A stretch of 64,000 bases of DNA from Mycoplasma sp. SG1 (lineage in GTDB: Bacteria > Bacillota_I > Bacilli_A > Mycoplasmatales > SG1). The position numbers and the translations under genes were made by a program. The stretch is taken from positions 372,001 to 436,000 of the forward strand of contig NZ_CP076852.1 of the NCBI RefSeq assembly GCF_023612375.1, in the 5' to 3' direction. This document shows positions 1 through 9,411 of the stretch, one piece after another. Numbering within the stretch: the first letter of the stretch is position 1; every line of letters starts with the position of its first letter. The notes beneath the pieces were generated by a model. That model searched no databases. It saw nothing but the letters and a program-made list of their open reading frames with translations, and was not told the DNA's origin.

Positions 1-394
1 GAAAATCAATTAAAATTAATCCAACAATCAAAAAATAAACAATTCAAAATCGCATAAATATTTTATTTTCTTTTCATATTTTTTTACTAACATCGCAAGT
101 TACTACATTTATAAAAAAAATAATAGTAAGTAAAATACATTCAGATCATGCAAAATAACTTAAAAAAATACTGTCCGTATTTTTTAATATTTGCGTATGA
201 TTAAATCAACTTAATACAATGCTTTCGTTGCTTATTAAAAGAAAAACCATTAAAAAGAGCAAAAGAGAACTGATAAATAACAGTTTTGCTGTTTTTTTTC
301 AATAATAAGGTGAGATTAATTCTAATCTTTTCGTTAAAATTATCGGTAGGTTTCTATTTCTTCAATATCTATCTTTAAAACATTTATCTTTCAT
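1..394 (-). CDS. Membrane protein, C-terminus cut by window edge
   Basis: With TGA read as Trp the minus strand is open from an ATG at 394 to the window start, giving 131 residues. It is basic at the N-terminus and then strongly hydrophobic, with likely membrane segments near residues 38-55, 79-99 and 114-130. Five TGA codons are used as Trp, so the frame is invisible under the standard code. No ATG lies upstream before an in-frame TAA. I do not recognise the family. It is divergent from the gene at 562, and the 167-bp gap must hold both promoters. The open frame and hydrophobic periodicity are seen; being a real gene is inferred. Confidence 0.6.
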
Positions 395-561
395 ATCTAA
401 TGTAGTGGTAATTAAAATAATTTTTTAAAATTTGTTTTTTTTTAAAAGAATTTATAATTATCTAACTTGATATTTAAAAAATTTACTTTATTTATTAGTT
501 AATATTTTTTAATTTTTAACTAAAAATAGTAAGTTTATTTTTTATAACTTAAAAAACTTTA

Positions 562-1167
562 ATGTCTCCTCGATCATCTAATTTAAATAATCCCAAGTTT
601 AATAATAATTATTCTAAAACATTTAAATTTGCTTTTGCTTGTATTTTTACTTCCTTAGCAGTCGTTTTTAATTTCATAACAATACCATATATTCCGTATG
701 CTTTTCCGTTAAATTTGAATTTTTCTTTAGTAGCACTTTTAATAATTCAATACTATTGTGGATTTGTTTTGTGGATTCCGTCTTTTGCAACTTATATAAT
801 TTTAAGTTGTGTTTTTTCTTCATTTCATATCGGTGGAATGGTCGGAGTTTTAGCTTGGTTTTGCGCTTTTTTTGTTTATCAATTATTATTTGAGTTTTTT
901 TTAAGAATTAAATTTATATCATTTTCAACTATACAACTTAAAAATTTGATTTTTGATATTATAAGTTTTACTTTAATCACACTAATTACTTCTCTTTGAA
1001 TGGTTCTTGCTAATTATCTTTTTTTACTGTATCTTTGAGGAATTGAATGAAAAGGTAGTTTTTTTGGTTATTTATTCGGTTTTAATTTAATTCAATTTGC
1101 AGTTATATCGACTTTTAGTTTTTTATTTATTGTCCTTTTTGCTCGAATTTTATCTAAAAACTTTTAA
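562..1167 (+). CDS. Probable ECF transporter S component (substrate unknown)
   Basis: A 201-residue integral membrane protein with about five to six hydrophobic segments after a short polar N-terminus. The early part has the look of ECF S-components: a first helix, a short IPYIPYAFPLNLNFS-like loop, then a helix with a glycine (YYCGF) and further helices. S-components bind a vitamin or other micronutrient and work with the EcfA/EcfT energising module, which is not in this window. One group of TGA-Trp codons lies near residue 146, and the frame then runs to TAA at 1165. A TATAAC box at 543-548 sits 13 bp before the ATG, so the mRNA leader would be very short. Other polytopic families cannot be excluded. 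Confidence 0.55.
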
Positions 1168-1588
1168 AGTTTATCATAAATTAAAATAAATTGTAAATCA
1201 AATCTGAAATTTTCTTTATTATTTCAATAAAGGATGTTAAATATTTTTTATTTTTAAGTCTTTTAAAGATTTTCAAAATTTAGGAAAAGTAAATTGAATT
1301 TTTTTGATCATCATCTTTATATTTTAAATACTTAGTAGATTAGGGCATAGGGATAAAAGATTAAATGTTTTATTTAAAAATTAATCTTTATCTATTTTTT
1401 ATTTTTTAATTTTTTTTGATTTTTATCGTTAATATAATTCAATTCAGATATGTAGATGAAAATGTATGAATAATTTTTTGATAGTTGTTCATTCTATTTT
1501 TATATTAAAAATGAGCTAAATATAGGTCATGAGACATCATAAGATAACAAAATTAGAAAGAATTAATCAAAAAATAAAGACTTAGATT
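1168..1588 (+). other. Intergenic region with hairpin and lipoprotein promoter
   Basis: No coding frame seen on either strand. The region holds a hairpin with T-rich tail (about 1352-1405) and a TATAAT at 1433-1438 followed by a leader of about 145 nt before the first lipoprotein gene. This leader does not obviously match the duplicated leaders found before the other lipoprotein genes, although its length is similar. Confidence 0.5.
1352..1405 (+). terminator. Possible terminator hairpin
   Basis: GATAAAAGATTAA pairs with TTAATCTTTATC across a loop of about 16 nt, with one bulged A, and is followed by a T-rich run. It would end transcription from the gene ending at 1167, though it lies 185 bp downstream. 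Confidence 0.4.
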
Positions 1589-2752
1589 ATGATAAAAAAG
1601 AAAAACAAACTTTTAAAAATGTTACTTTCTTCAGGAACGGTTCTGCTTTTAACATTAGTTAGTTTTGCAGGTTGTGGATCAAGCCATTCTCTTTCTCCTC
1701 CGAAAAATAAAGATATTATTAACCAATTAAATAACATTTTTAACAAAGGATTACAGGGTCAAAAGGGTGGATCAATAAAAATAAATCCATTATTTAATGT
1801 TTATGGCAAAGATGTTTCTGCTTTAGAATCTTTAGCTTCTAGTGGTGCGGAAGTAAATAATGGGGATATGAATATATCAGCTACAGAAGTAATATGAAGT
1901 AATAGTTTTATTTTAGAGAATAATGTTATTGATGAACAGGCATCCGTATTATTAACTGACCATAAAATTTACGAACCAACAAAAAAAACTTTTAATACTT
2001 CGCAAACCCAACAAAATCCACTAAATTACGCTAATAATTTTATCATAGATATAGATTATCAAACTAACGGATCTGATAACATTACAAAAATTAACAAATT
2101 TCCAGATTATATGAAAGATCCTTTGTATGATCAAGTGAATGGAAACATGATCACAACATCAAGTATTAATAAGAACTCACAATTCCCAGACGGTTTACCA
2201 ACAGGACCATTAAGGACAAACCAACAGTACGAGGGGCATTACAAGCCTGATCCAACGAAATCTAATACAGGTGAAAAAAATGGTTTTATTTTTCTTGACA
2301 CAAGGACTTCTTTGGAGAAAGATGTTCCTAATGGAGGTTATTATTCACTTCCCAATGAAGTATATACCTTTGTTCTTGATTCAGATGATGTTCCTAACAT
2401 GCATACTGTATCTCAACAATCAGATTCAACGATTCGTAGTTCTGTACTTTTACCAATTAAGCTTGGATATACCTCTAACTTAAAAGTTTCTTCTTATAAA
2501 GGGCTAGCTCAATCTGAAGGGTCAACAATTTATGCTATCAATGCAGATGAATTGACTTTTGCGTCTTTATTTTTAGCTGAACAATCAGGACCTACATTTG
2601 ATTCATTAGTTTCTGCTGGTAAAAACCCTGGGTTTATAGAAGACGAACCTTACTCTTCATTATCATTTAAAGTTTTAGGACTTAAATTTCATGCATTGAA
2701 GAACGATTCATTTCTTGGATATTCAGTAGAGAATGTGGTAGAAATCAAATAG
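1589..2752 (+). CDS. Surface lipoprotein, paralogous family member 1
   Basis: 387 residues. The N-terminus is a lipoprotein signal peptide with lysines, a hydrophobic core and lipobox SFAGC, with Cys29 as the lipidated residue. The mature protein shares family landmarks with the four genes that follow: NYANNFIIDIDY, an S-x-PN segment (YYSLPNE), a YAINADELTFASLF-like segment and a C-terminal LGYS. One TGA-Trp at 1895-1897 would split it under the standard code. No enzymatic motif is seen. It is probably anchored on the outer face of the membrane. Function unknown; an adhesin or variable surface antigen is an inference from the family arrangement. It is the most divergent intact member of the array. 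Confidence 0.85.
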
Positions 2753-3060
2753 TTTTATACACATTCTAAAACATTAATAATTTATTTATAAAATTTTTAT
2801 CTTTTAATTTCTTTAAAATTTCATTATCTAATTTAAATTAATTTTATAAGATGAATTAGGCAATTCAATTAAATGCTTTCTTAGTCGAACTATTATTTTC
2901 CTCATTATTTTTGATTAAAACATCCTTTTAATTTTATCTCCAACTATATATTTTTGTTTTTTGAACCATTATTTTCTTCTATAAAACATTTTTTCCTAAG
3001 TTTTCACAACCTTTATAAACATTCTTTTTGAAGCAGTTAATAATAGGAATATTTTTTTAA
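2753..3060 (+). other. Intergenic region between lipoproteins 1 and 2
   Basis: Very AT-rich, no coding frame or clear terminator seen. From about 3011 it contains an AACCTTTATAAACATTC-type sequence that recurs at about 5908 and 7468, so the duplicated unit before the lipoprotein genes begins here rather than at the promoter itself. Confidence 0.4.
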
Positions 3061-3256
3061 AAAAATTTATCATTTAATGTTTTTTTTAATTTTATTCGTA
3101 TATATACTAAACCAAGTCAGACGGGGTTTTGAAAAAATAGGGCATTAAATTTAATTCCAATATATTTTATTTGAAACCAAAACTATAAGACAAGTTGAAA
3201 AAAATACAATTTTATAGATATTAAAATAATAAAATAGATGAAAGTTATATATAAAG
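3061..3256 (+). repeat. Duplicated lipoprotein promoter/leader, copy A
   Basis: Contains the conserved order: a T8 tract, TTTTATTCG, a TATATATACT box (likely -10 at 3103-3108), CTAAACCAAGTC, then about 140 nt of leader to the ATG at 3257. The last 70 nt before the start are almost identical to copy B. SD is not obvious. The T tract and alternating TA run are both slip-prone. Confidence 0.75.
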
Positions 3257-4420
3257 ATGAAAAATAATAAACTTTTAAAAACGATCCTTTCAACAGGAAC
3301 AATAGCATTGCTAACATTGGTTAGTTTTGCAGGATGTGGGCATAAAAAACCTCCTAAAATTACAACAGCAAAGGTTACACAAGAATTAAATAATTTGTTT
3401 CAAGAAGGCGGAGCTAAAGCATCACCAACCGGTAGTATTAAAGCAAATAAATTATTTAATCTTTATGATGAAGAAAAAGGTAATTTTAATACATTATTAT
3501 CAGGTGGTGGTGTTCCAAATTTTAGTGTTCAAAATGATAACGATGTAATACTTATAAATAGCAAGAATATAGACGATGGAGGAGTTGACGTTCAAGCATC
3601 TGTAATTATTAATGATAACTCAAAAACAATCTCAAAACCAACAGCAAAAACTTTTGAAGATTCACGAAAAGCTAAAAAACCATTAGATTATGCTAATAAT
3701 TTTATCATAGATATTGACTATACTATTGATTCATCAGGTAAAATTATTAAAATAAACGATTCAAGAAAAATAAAAGATCCTCTTTCTACTCAATATTACG
3801 GCGATATGATTACAACAACAAGGGTTGAAGGAAATGTAGGACCAATATTAGCCAACAAACAGTTTGAGTATCAAGATCACACTGGTGCTTCTTTTGATCC
3901 AGCATCAAAAGCTGATGAAGACAATAGCGAAAATTTAGCTCTTTTTGAAGATTCAAGAATAGAATTTGCTCAAAAAGGTCATGATGACCCTCTAGGTGCT
4001 TATTATTCACTTCCTAACGAATTATATAAACTTGGTCATGAAGCAAGCGATAAATACGAGACTGTAGTCCGAGAGCCTATAAAAACAATTTGCAGTTCTG
4101 ATCTTTTATTAAAATTCGGATATAGCAAAAATTTAACATTCACTACGTACCAAGATTCAACTAGTGAGAAGCAAGGTACTGTTTACGGGATTAATGCTGC
4201 TTCAATGACTTTTGCCTCTTTATTTTTACAAGACACACAAAATAAAGATTCAGCTCCACTAATTTCTTATAAGGTTCCTGAACCTATCTTTAAAAATGAG
4301 TATAGGTTTGATTCATTAGCCTTTAAAATCAAAGGACTTAAATTTTATGGATCATCATCATCAGATCCATATCTTGGATATTTTGCAAATGAGATCAAAG
4401 CATTAACAACTAAATCATAG
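3257..4420 (+). CDS. Surface lipoprotein, paralogous family member 2
   Basis: 387 residues, complete without any TGA codon. Signal peptide with lipobox SFAGC and lipidated Cys27, then a short basic HKKPPK linker. Shares NNFIIDIDY, YYSLPNELY, a TVYGINAASMTFASLF segment and terminal LGYF with the other members. The promoter-leader and first 90 or so coding nucleotides are nearly identical to member 3, with three substitutions, so one was recently copied from the other. No catalytic motif seen. This is the cleanest intact member and a good reference for reading the broken ones. Function unknown; surface exposure is inferred from the signal peptide. Confidence 0.9.
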   Translation: MKNNKLLKTILSTGTIALLTLVSFAGCGHKKPPKITTAKVTQELNNLFQEGGAKASPTGSIKANKLFNLYDEEKGNFNTLLSGGGVPNFSVQNDNDVILINSKNIDDGGVDVQASVIINDNSKTISKPTAKTFEDSRKAKKPLDYANNFIIDIDYTIDSSGKIIKINDSRKIKDPLSTQYYGDMITTTRVEGNVGPILANKQFEYQDHTGASFDPASKADEDNSENLALFEDSRIEFAQKGHDDPLGAYYSLPNELYKLGHEASDKYETVVREPIKTICSSDLLLKFGYSKNLTFTTYQDSTSEKQGTVYGINAASMTFASLFLQDTQNKDSAPLISYKVPEPIFKNEYRFDSLAFKIKGLKFYGSSSSDPYLGYFANEIKALTTKS

Positions 4421-4450
4421 AAATTAGAACATAGATTTTTATTTTTAAAA

Positions 4451-4644
4451 AAAGTTATTATTTAATGATTTTTTTTAATTTTATTCGTATATATACTAAA
4501 CCAAGTCGGATAAGTTTTGATAAAATAGGTTATCAAAATATAATTACGATGTGTTTATCTTAAAACATAAACATAAGACAAGTTGAAAAAAATACAATTT
4601 TATAGATATTAAAATAATAAAATAGATGAAAGTTATATATAAAG
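4451..4644 (+). repeat. Duplicated lipoprotein promoter/leader, copy B
   Basis: Same elements as copy A: T8 tract, TTTTATTCG, TATATATACT (-10 at 4492-4497), CTAAACCAAGTCGGAT and about 145 nt of leader. It contains GATAA-AATAGG-TTATC, which can form a small hairpin; this pairing is not kept in copies A, C and E, so I do not call it a conserved RNA structure. Confidence 0.75.
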
Positions 4645-5815
4645 ATGAAAAAAAATAAACTTTTAAAAACACTCCTTTCAACAGGAACAATAGCATTGCT
4701 AACATTGGTTAGTTTTGCAGGATGTGGGCATAAAAAACCACCAAAGCCAGCAGCAGGAAACGTTACACATGAATTAAATAATTTGTTTCAAGAAGGCGGA
4801 GCTAAAGCATCAGAAAGCGGTAGTATTCAAGTAAATAAATTATTTAATCTTTCTGATGAAGAAACAGGTAATTTGAAAAAATTATTATCAGGTGGTGGTG
4901 TTCCAAATTTTAGTGTTCAAAATGATAACGATGTAATACTTATAAATAGCAAGAATATAGGCGATGGTGAAGTTGATGTTCAAGCTTCAGTAGTTGTTAA
5001 TGATGATTCAATAAAAGCACCAACACAATCAACTTTTAAGGAATCTGATAAAAACTATCCAAAGATTATGCCAATAATTTTATCATAGATATTGACTATA
5101 CTATTGATTCATCAGGTAAAATTATTAAAATAAACGATTCAACCAAAATACAAGATCCTCTTTCTACTCAATATTACGGCGATATGATTACAGAAGCGGC
5201 GATTACAGGAAGTACGAGAGGACCAATACTACCTAACCAACACTTTGCTTTTGATCAGCCTAATAATGGACTTTTCGATCCAAGCAAAAAAGCTGATTCT
5301 TCAAATAACAACCCGATTTTTGCTCTTTTTAATGATTCAAGAATATCATTATCGACATGGAATATTCATGGCGTTGATCCTAGTAAAGATAGCCCTAAGG
5401 GTGGTTATTATTCACTTCCTAACGCATTATATAGACTTGGGCATAGTCCAACAAAGAAGGATTTCCATACCGTAGTCTCAGATAATAAGGAAAAAATTGA
5501 ACATTCTAATCTTGTATTAAAGTTTGGATATAGTGAAAACTTATCATTTGTTAATTACCAAGATCCAACTAGCGGAGCAGAAGGTTCTGTTTATGGAATT
5601 CAGGCTGATTCAATGACTTTTGCTGATTTATTTTTAAAGACGGACAAAGTAAAGATTTAGCTCCAATAATTTCTTGCATTGATGAACCTAGCTTTAAAAA
5701 TAAGTATAGGTTTGATTCATTAGCCTTTAAAATCGAAGGACTTAAATTTTATGGAACTTCAGATCCATATCTTGGATATTTTATAAAAGATATTAAGTCA
5801 CTACCAAGTAAATAG
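4645..5815 (+). pseudogene. Surface lipoprotein, family member 3, two frameshifts
   Basis: Starts with an intact signal peptide and lipobox (Cys27), but the frame closes at 5086-5088. Family similarity resumes in another frame at the NNFIIDIDY segment: one missing base in the AAA tract at 5061-5063 explains it. A second loss in the AAA tract at 5637-5639 closes the frame at 5658-5660; similarity then continues to TAG at 5813-5815, ending in LGYF. Adding one A at each place would restore a protein of about 389 residues. The N-terminal part matches member 2 while 4975-5037 is identical to member 4, so it is a mosaic. Either a decayed copy, a slippage-controlled gene or two homopolymer sequencing errors. 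Confidence 0.8.
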
Positions 5816-5850
5816 TAAAAATTAAAAAATAGATTTTTATTTTAATTTAA

Positions 5851-5881
5851 AAAGACTGTAGAATTCTACAGTCTTTTTTTT
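5851..5881 (+). terminator. Rho-independent terminator after lipoprotein 3
   Basis: Near-perfect palindrome with arms AAAGACTGTAGAA and TTCTACAGTCTTT, followed by T residues to 5881. It lies 35 bp after the stop of member 3 and closely resembles the terminator after member 4, so it was duplicated with the gene. Confidence 0.9.
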
Positions 5882-5964
5882 AAAATTAAATCCTAAATAT
5901 CTATTAAAAACCTTTATAAATATTCTTTTTTAAATAGGTAAATGATAATATTATTTTTTAAAAA

Positions 5965-6121
5965 AAAATTATTATTTAATGATTTTTTTTAATTTTATTC
6001 GTATATATACTAAACCAAGTCGGATGAGTTTTAGATAAAATAGGTGATTAAATTTTAATTACACATGTTTATTTGAAATAAAAACTACAAGACAAATTAA
6101 AAACATTAATATTAAAAAATC
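5965..6121 (+). repeat. Duplicated lipoprotein promoter/leader, copy C
   Basis: T8 tract, TTTTATTCG, TATATATACT (-10 at 6006-6011), CTAAACCAAGTCGGATGAG and about 105 nt of leader to the ATG at 6122. Copies C and E share the variant TTTTAGATAAAATAGGTGATT, while B and D share TTTTGATAAAATAGGTTATC: two leader subtypes. Confidence 0.75.
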
Positions 6122-7360
6122 ATGAAAACAATAAAAATCAAAAATAAATTTTTAAAATCACTCCTTTCAACAGGAACAGTTGCACTTTTAACATTAGTTA
6201 GCTTTGGGGGATGCGGATCTTCTCCTAAACATACTATACCATGAAAACCGATAACTCCAGATAAACATAATAAACCATGAACACCAATAGGTCCAGCTAA
6301 ACATAATATACCGTGAACACCTGTAGGTCCTGCTGTAATGGTTAAAGTAGATCCTAAAAAAGAATTAAATAAGGCTTTTGATAAAGGTATTAAAAACACC
6401 ACAACCAAAGGTAACATTCAAATTAATTCATTATTTAATGTTTCTAGCGCTGATATAGATGCTTTAAATGCTTTAGCTACGAAAGGAACAGCTGATTCTC
6501 ATTTTTCAGTTGCTAATGTAATAGCTGATAGTTTTCAAGCCTTTAAAACTGGTGGAGCAGATGTTCAAGCTTCAGTAGTTGTTAATGATGATTCAATAAA
6601 AGCACCAACACAATCAACTTTTGCTCAATCAGAAAAAGACCAAAGAGCAGAAAATTATGCCAATAATTTTATCATAGATATTGACTATACACTTGATGCA
6701 ACCGACACAATTGTAGCAATAAATGATTCAAGCAAAATACATGATCCATTTGCTAGTCAAGAATATGGTAATATGGTTACAACATTAAATAACAAAGGGG
6801 ATAAAATAAATGTTAACAAAAATTTTGAAAAGACTCCTAAAGCCTTTGATCCATCACAACCAACCAATGATAATACTAATTCTAAACATTCTGCTCTTTT
6901 CAACGATTTAAGAATACAATCAAAAAACAAGGAACCTCGTGATAGTTATTATTCACTTCCTAACGAATTATCTACATTTGGACATAACAATACAGGTTCT
7001 GATATTCATACTATATATAGTGACCCCCTACAATTCATAAAAGAAGTTTCATCTCTTTTATTACAGTTTGGATATAGTAAAAACTTATCATTTATTAATT
7101 ACCAAGATCCAACTAGTGACACGAAAAGTCCTGTTTATGGAATTAAGGCTGATTCAATGACTTTTGCTAAATTATTTGTAGAAAAAACTTTTGGTAGTAG
7201 AACATATGCTTCAATAATTTCTGTTGATTCTACCGGATTCTGATCAAACTTTAAATATAAAGATTTAGCTTTCAATGTTAATAATCTTACATTTTTAGGA
7301 GGTAATCCAAAAGATCCATATCTTGGATATTCTGTAAATGGTATTAGTGTAATTAAATAA
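6122..7360 (+). CDS. Surface lipoprotein, member 4, with tandem-repeat stalk
   Basis: 412 residues after reading four TGA codons as Trp. Signal peptide with lipobox SFGGC (Cys31). Directly after the Cys come three 12-residue repeats of the type KHNIPWTPVGPA (6227-6334), each with a TGA-encoded Trp, then the family body with NNFIIDIDYTLD, YYSLPNEL, a PVYGIKADSMTFAKLF segment and terminal LGYS. The Pro/Trp repeats likely form an extended stalk between membrane and body. Length is about 25 residues more than member 2, accounted for by the stalk. A strong terminator follows at 7410. Intact and probably expressed; function unknown. Confidence 0.88.
6227..6334 (+). repeat. Three 36-nt in-frame tandem repeats in lipoprotein 4
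   Basis: Three consecutive 36-nt units begin AAACAT at 6227, 6263 and 6299 and encode KHTIPWKPITPD, KHNKPWTPIGPA and KHNIPWTPVGPA. The units keep frame, so changes in copy number would change only the stalk length. No spacers are present; this is not a CRISPR array. Confidence 0.85.
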
Positions 7361-7409
7361 CGAATATAACTTACAGAAATTAGAAAATAAACTTTTTATT
7401 TTCATTTAA

Positions 7410-7440
7410 AAAGACTGCAGAAAACTGCAGTCTTTTTTTT
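7410..7440 (+). terminator. Rho-independent terminator after lipoprotein 4
   Basis: Arms AAAGACTGCAG and CTGCAGTCTTT around an AAAA-type loop, followed by a run of eight T. Same design as the terminator at 5851, with changed but still paired bases. Confidence 0.92.
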
Positions 7441-7520
7441 AAAATTAAGTCTTAAATAATTTTTTTAAGACTTTATAAATATTCTTTTTTAAATAGGTAA
7501 ATGATAATATTATTTTTTTA

Positions 7521-7810
7521 AAAAAAGATTATTATTTAATGTTTTTTTAATTTTATTCGTACATATAATACTAAACTTAGTCGGATAAGTTTTGATAAAA
7601 TAGGTTATCAAAATTGAATTACAATATGTTTAGTTTAAAACATAAACTATAAGATTAATTAAGAAAAATTTTTAAATTCTATTTTATATTCAAAACCTAG
7701 GAATAAGTTTTTAAATCAGTTTTGAAACAATTTGAATTTTATTAATAGTTAGAATTTAAATACATTTTTATAGACATTAAAACAAAAACAAAAATATATG
7801 GGTTAAAGTT
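7521..7810 (+). repeat. Orphan lipoprotein promoter/leader, copy D
   Basis: Carries the T tract (T7 here), TTTTATTCG, a TATAATACT variant of the -10 region (7564-7572) and CTAAACTTAGTCGGAT. Its 3' end, AAATACATTTTTATAGACATT and on to AAAGTT at 7805-7810, matches the end of leaders A and B just before their start codons. No lipoprotein gene follows: the sequence runs straight into leader E. It looks like the remnant of a deleted sixth family member. The middle (about 7670-7770) has no match in the other leaders. Confidence 0.7.
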
Positions 7811-7956
7811 AAATTTTTTTTAATTTTATTCTTATATATAACACTAAACCAAGTCGGATGAGTTTTAGATAAAATAGGTGATTAAATTTAATTCCAATAT
7901 CTTTTATTTGAAATAAAAACTACAAGACAAATTCAAAATATTTATATTAAAAAATC
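7805..7956 (+). repeat. Duplicated lipoprotein promoter/leader, copy E
   Basis: T8 tract, TTTTATTCT, TATATATAACACT (-10 region about 7833-7845) and CTAAACCAAGTCGGATGAG, then leader to the ATG at 7957. It begins at the AAAGTTA that also ends orphan leader D. The -10 region differs from copies A-C by extra bases. Confidence 0.72.
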
Positions 7957-9246
7957 ATGAAAATAACAATAAACAAAAATAAATTTTTAAAAACACTCCT
8001 TTCAACAGGAACAGCTGCACTTTTAACGTTAGTTAGTTTCGCAGGATGTGGAGTTAAACAATAGGTTAAAATCCCATGAACCACTGAAACCGATATTAAA
8101 AATCCAAGTTGAACACCTACAGTTGTTATTCCTTGCCCAAAAACTGAAGTAAATGTTACAAATGAATTAAATAACGCTTTTAAAAAAGGCATTAAAAGTA
8201 AATCTAAAAATAACATTCAAATTAATTCATTATTTAATGTTTCTAGTTCTGCTAAAGAAGCTTTAACTGCTTTTGCTACAAATGGAACAGCTTATGCGCA
8301 TTTCACAGTTGCTCAGACAATAACTGATACTTTCGAATCATTATATGGTGGTGGAGCTGATGTTCAAGCTTCAGTACTTCTGAACGATAGCACAGTAAAA
8401 GATCCAAACCACGACACATTTTCAAACTCTTCATTAAGTGATTTATTAAATGTTGCTAATAAATTTATTATTGATATTGATTATACAGTGGACGCAAATG
8501 ACACAGTTGTATCTATAAATAATTCAAGTAACTTAAAAGATCCGCTTTCTGATCAAGAACATGGTAATATGATCACAACTTCAAGTATTGATGATTCTGA
8601 TTACCTTCCAGGAGGGAAAGACACAGGACCATTACTTGTCAATTCAAATTATAAATATGTCAAAGGCGAAGCATTTGATCCAACATCAAATAAAAACTTT
8701 GCTAAAGGAACTGCTCCTACAAATAATATTTTCACAGACACAAGAACATCTGCTAACGAAGATAACACACAGGGGGGGTATTTTTCACTTCCTAACGCTA
8801 TATTTTCGCAAGTTACCAGTCATCCAGACGCTAAAGTTTTGATATATTCATTGCTTATCTACTTATCTACCTAGTGAGGTAGCCATAACAATCCAATCTA
8901 ACCCAAACCTTCTATTAAAGATTGGAAATACTACAGGATTAAAGATTGTTTCAGGTCAGGTAATGCTCAATCTAAAGGACAAACAGTTTATGGTATAGAT
9001 GCAAAAGATGTATCTTTCGGGGAACTTTTCATTTATGGTAAGGCCTATACTAAACCAGGAGTTCCTTTAACCAACGCATACGCTTCTTTTGTTACGGTTA
9101 CGAAACCACTAAATACTTATATTTTTACAAAAACACCATATTTTTGGTATTCAAATTTTCAAATTAATGATGTTAAATTTAACATAAATGACTCTAAATC
9201 ATACCTTGGATATTCAATTAGTGGATTAAGTGAAATTTCAGATTAA
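7957..9246 (+). pseudogene. Surface lipoprotein, family member 5, degraded
   Basis: Signal peptide and lipobox SFAGC (Cys31) are intact, but codon 36 is an in-frame TAG (8062-8064), right after the lipidated Cys. The same frame then runs on with clear family sequence (NKFIIDIDYTVD, YFSLPNAIF) to a stop at 8872-8874. Similarity continues in a second frame (SEVAITIQSNPNLLLKIG) and, after another shift near 8955-8962, in a third (GQTVYGIDAKDVSFGELF) to TAA at 9244-9246, ending in LGYS. At least one nonsense change and two frameshifts separate it from a working gene, so it is most likely a pseudogene; only a 35-residue acyl-peptide would be made. Confidence 0.82.
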
Positions 9247-9370
9247 AAGTTTTTTAAAATAATTAATAATTAAATTAGTATTATTTATATATGGAGAAAT
9301 TCTAGATATAGATAAACCTTGCAATTAAATAATATCTAATAATTGTTAATTGACACCAAATTTTAAAAGA

Positions 9371-9397
9371 AAAAGATCGTTTTATACGATCTTTTTT
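9371..9397 (+). terminator. Rho-independent terminator closing the lipoprotein array
   Basis: AAAAGATCGT pairs with ACGATCTTTT around a five-base loop, followed by T residues. It separates the array from rluB, whose ATG is only 15 bp downstream. Confidence 0.9.
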
Positions 9398-9411
9398 AGT
9401 AAAATAAGTTA

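Noticed and set aside
279-299. AACAG-TTTTG-CTGTT hairpin followed by T7, like a plus-strand terminator
   Set aside because: No plus-strand gene precedes it, and it lies inside the minus-strand reading frame 1-394, where it encodes ordinary residues.
4501-4560. Small hairpin GATAA-TTATC in the lipoprotein leader as a conserved riboswitch-like element
   Set aside because: Pairing is lost, without compensating changes, in leaders A, C and E.
6227-6334. Short regular repeats as a possible CRISPR array
   Set aside because: The units are directly contiguous without spacers, keep reading frame and encode protein repeats.
6112-6417. Minus-strand frame of 101 codons opposite the start of lipoprotein 4
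   Set aside because: Antisense to the signal peptide and tandem repeats; its apparent repeats mirror the sense repeats. A similar antisense frame exists at 7947-8216 opposite lipoprotein 5.
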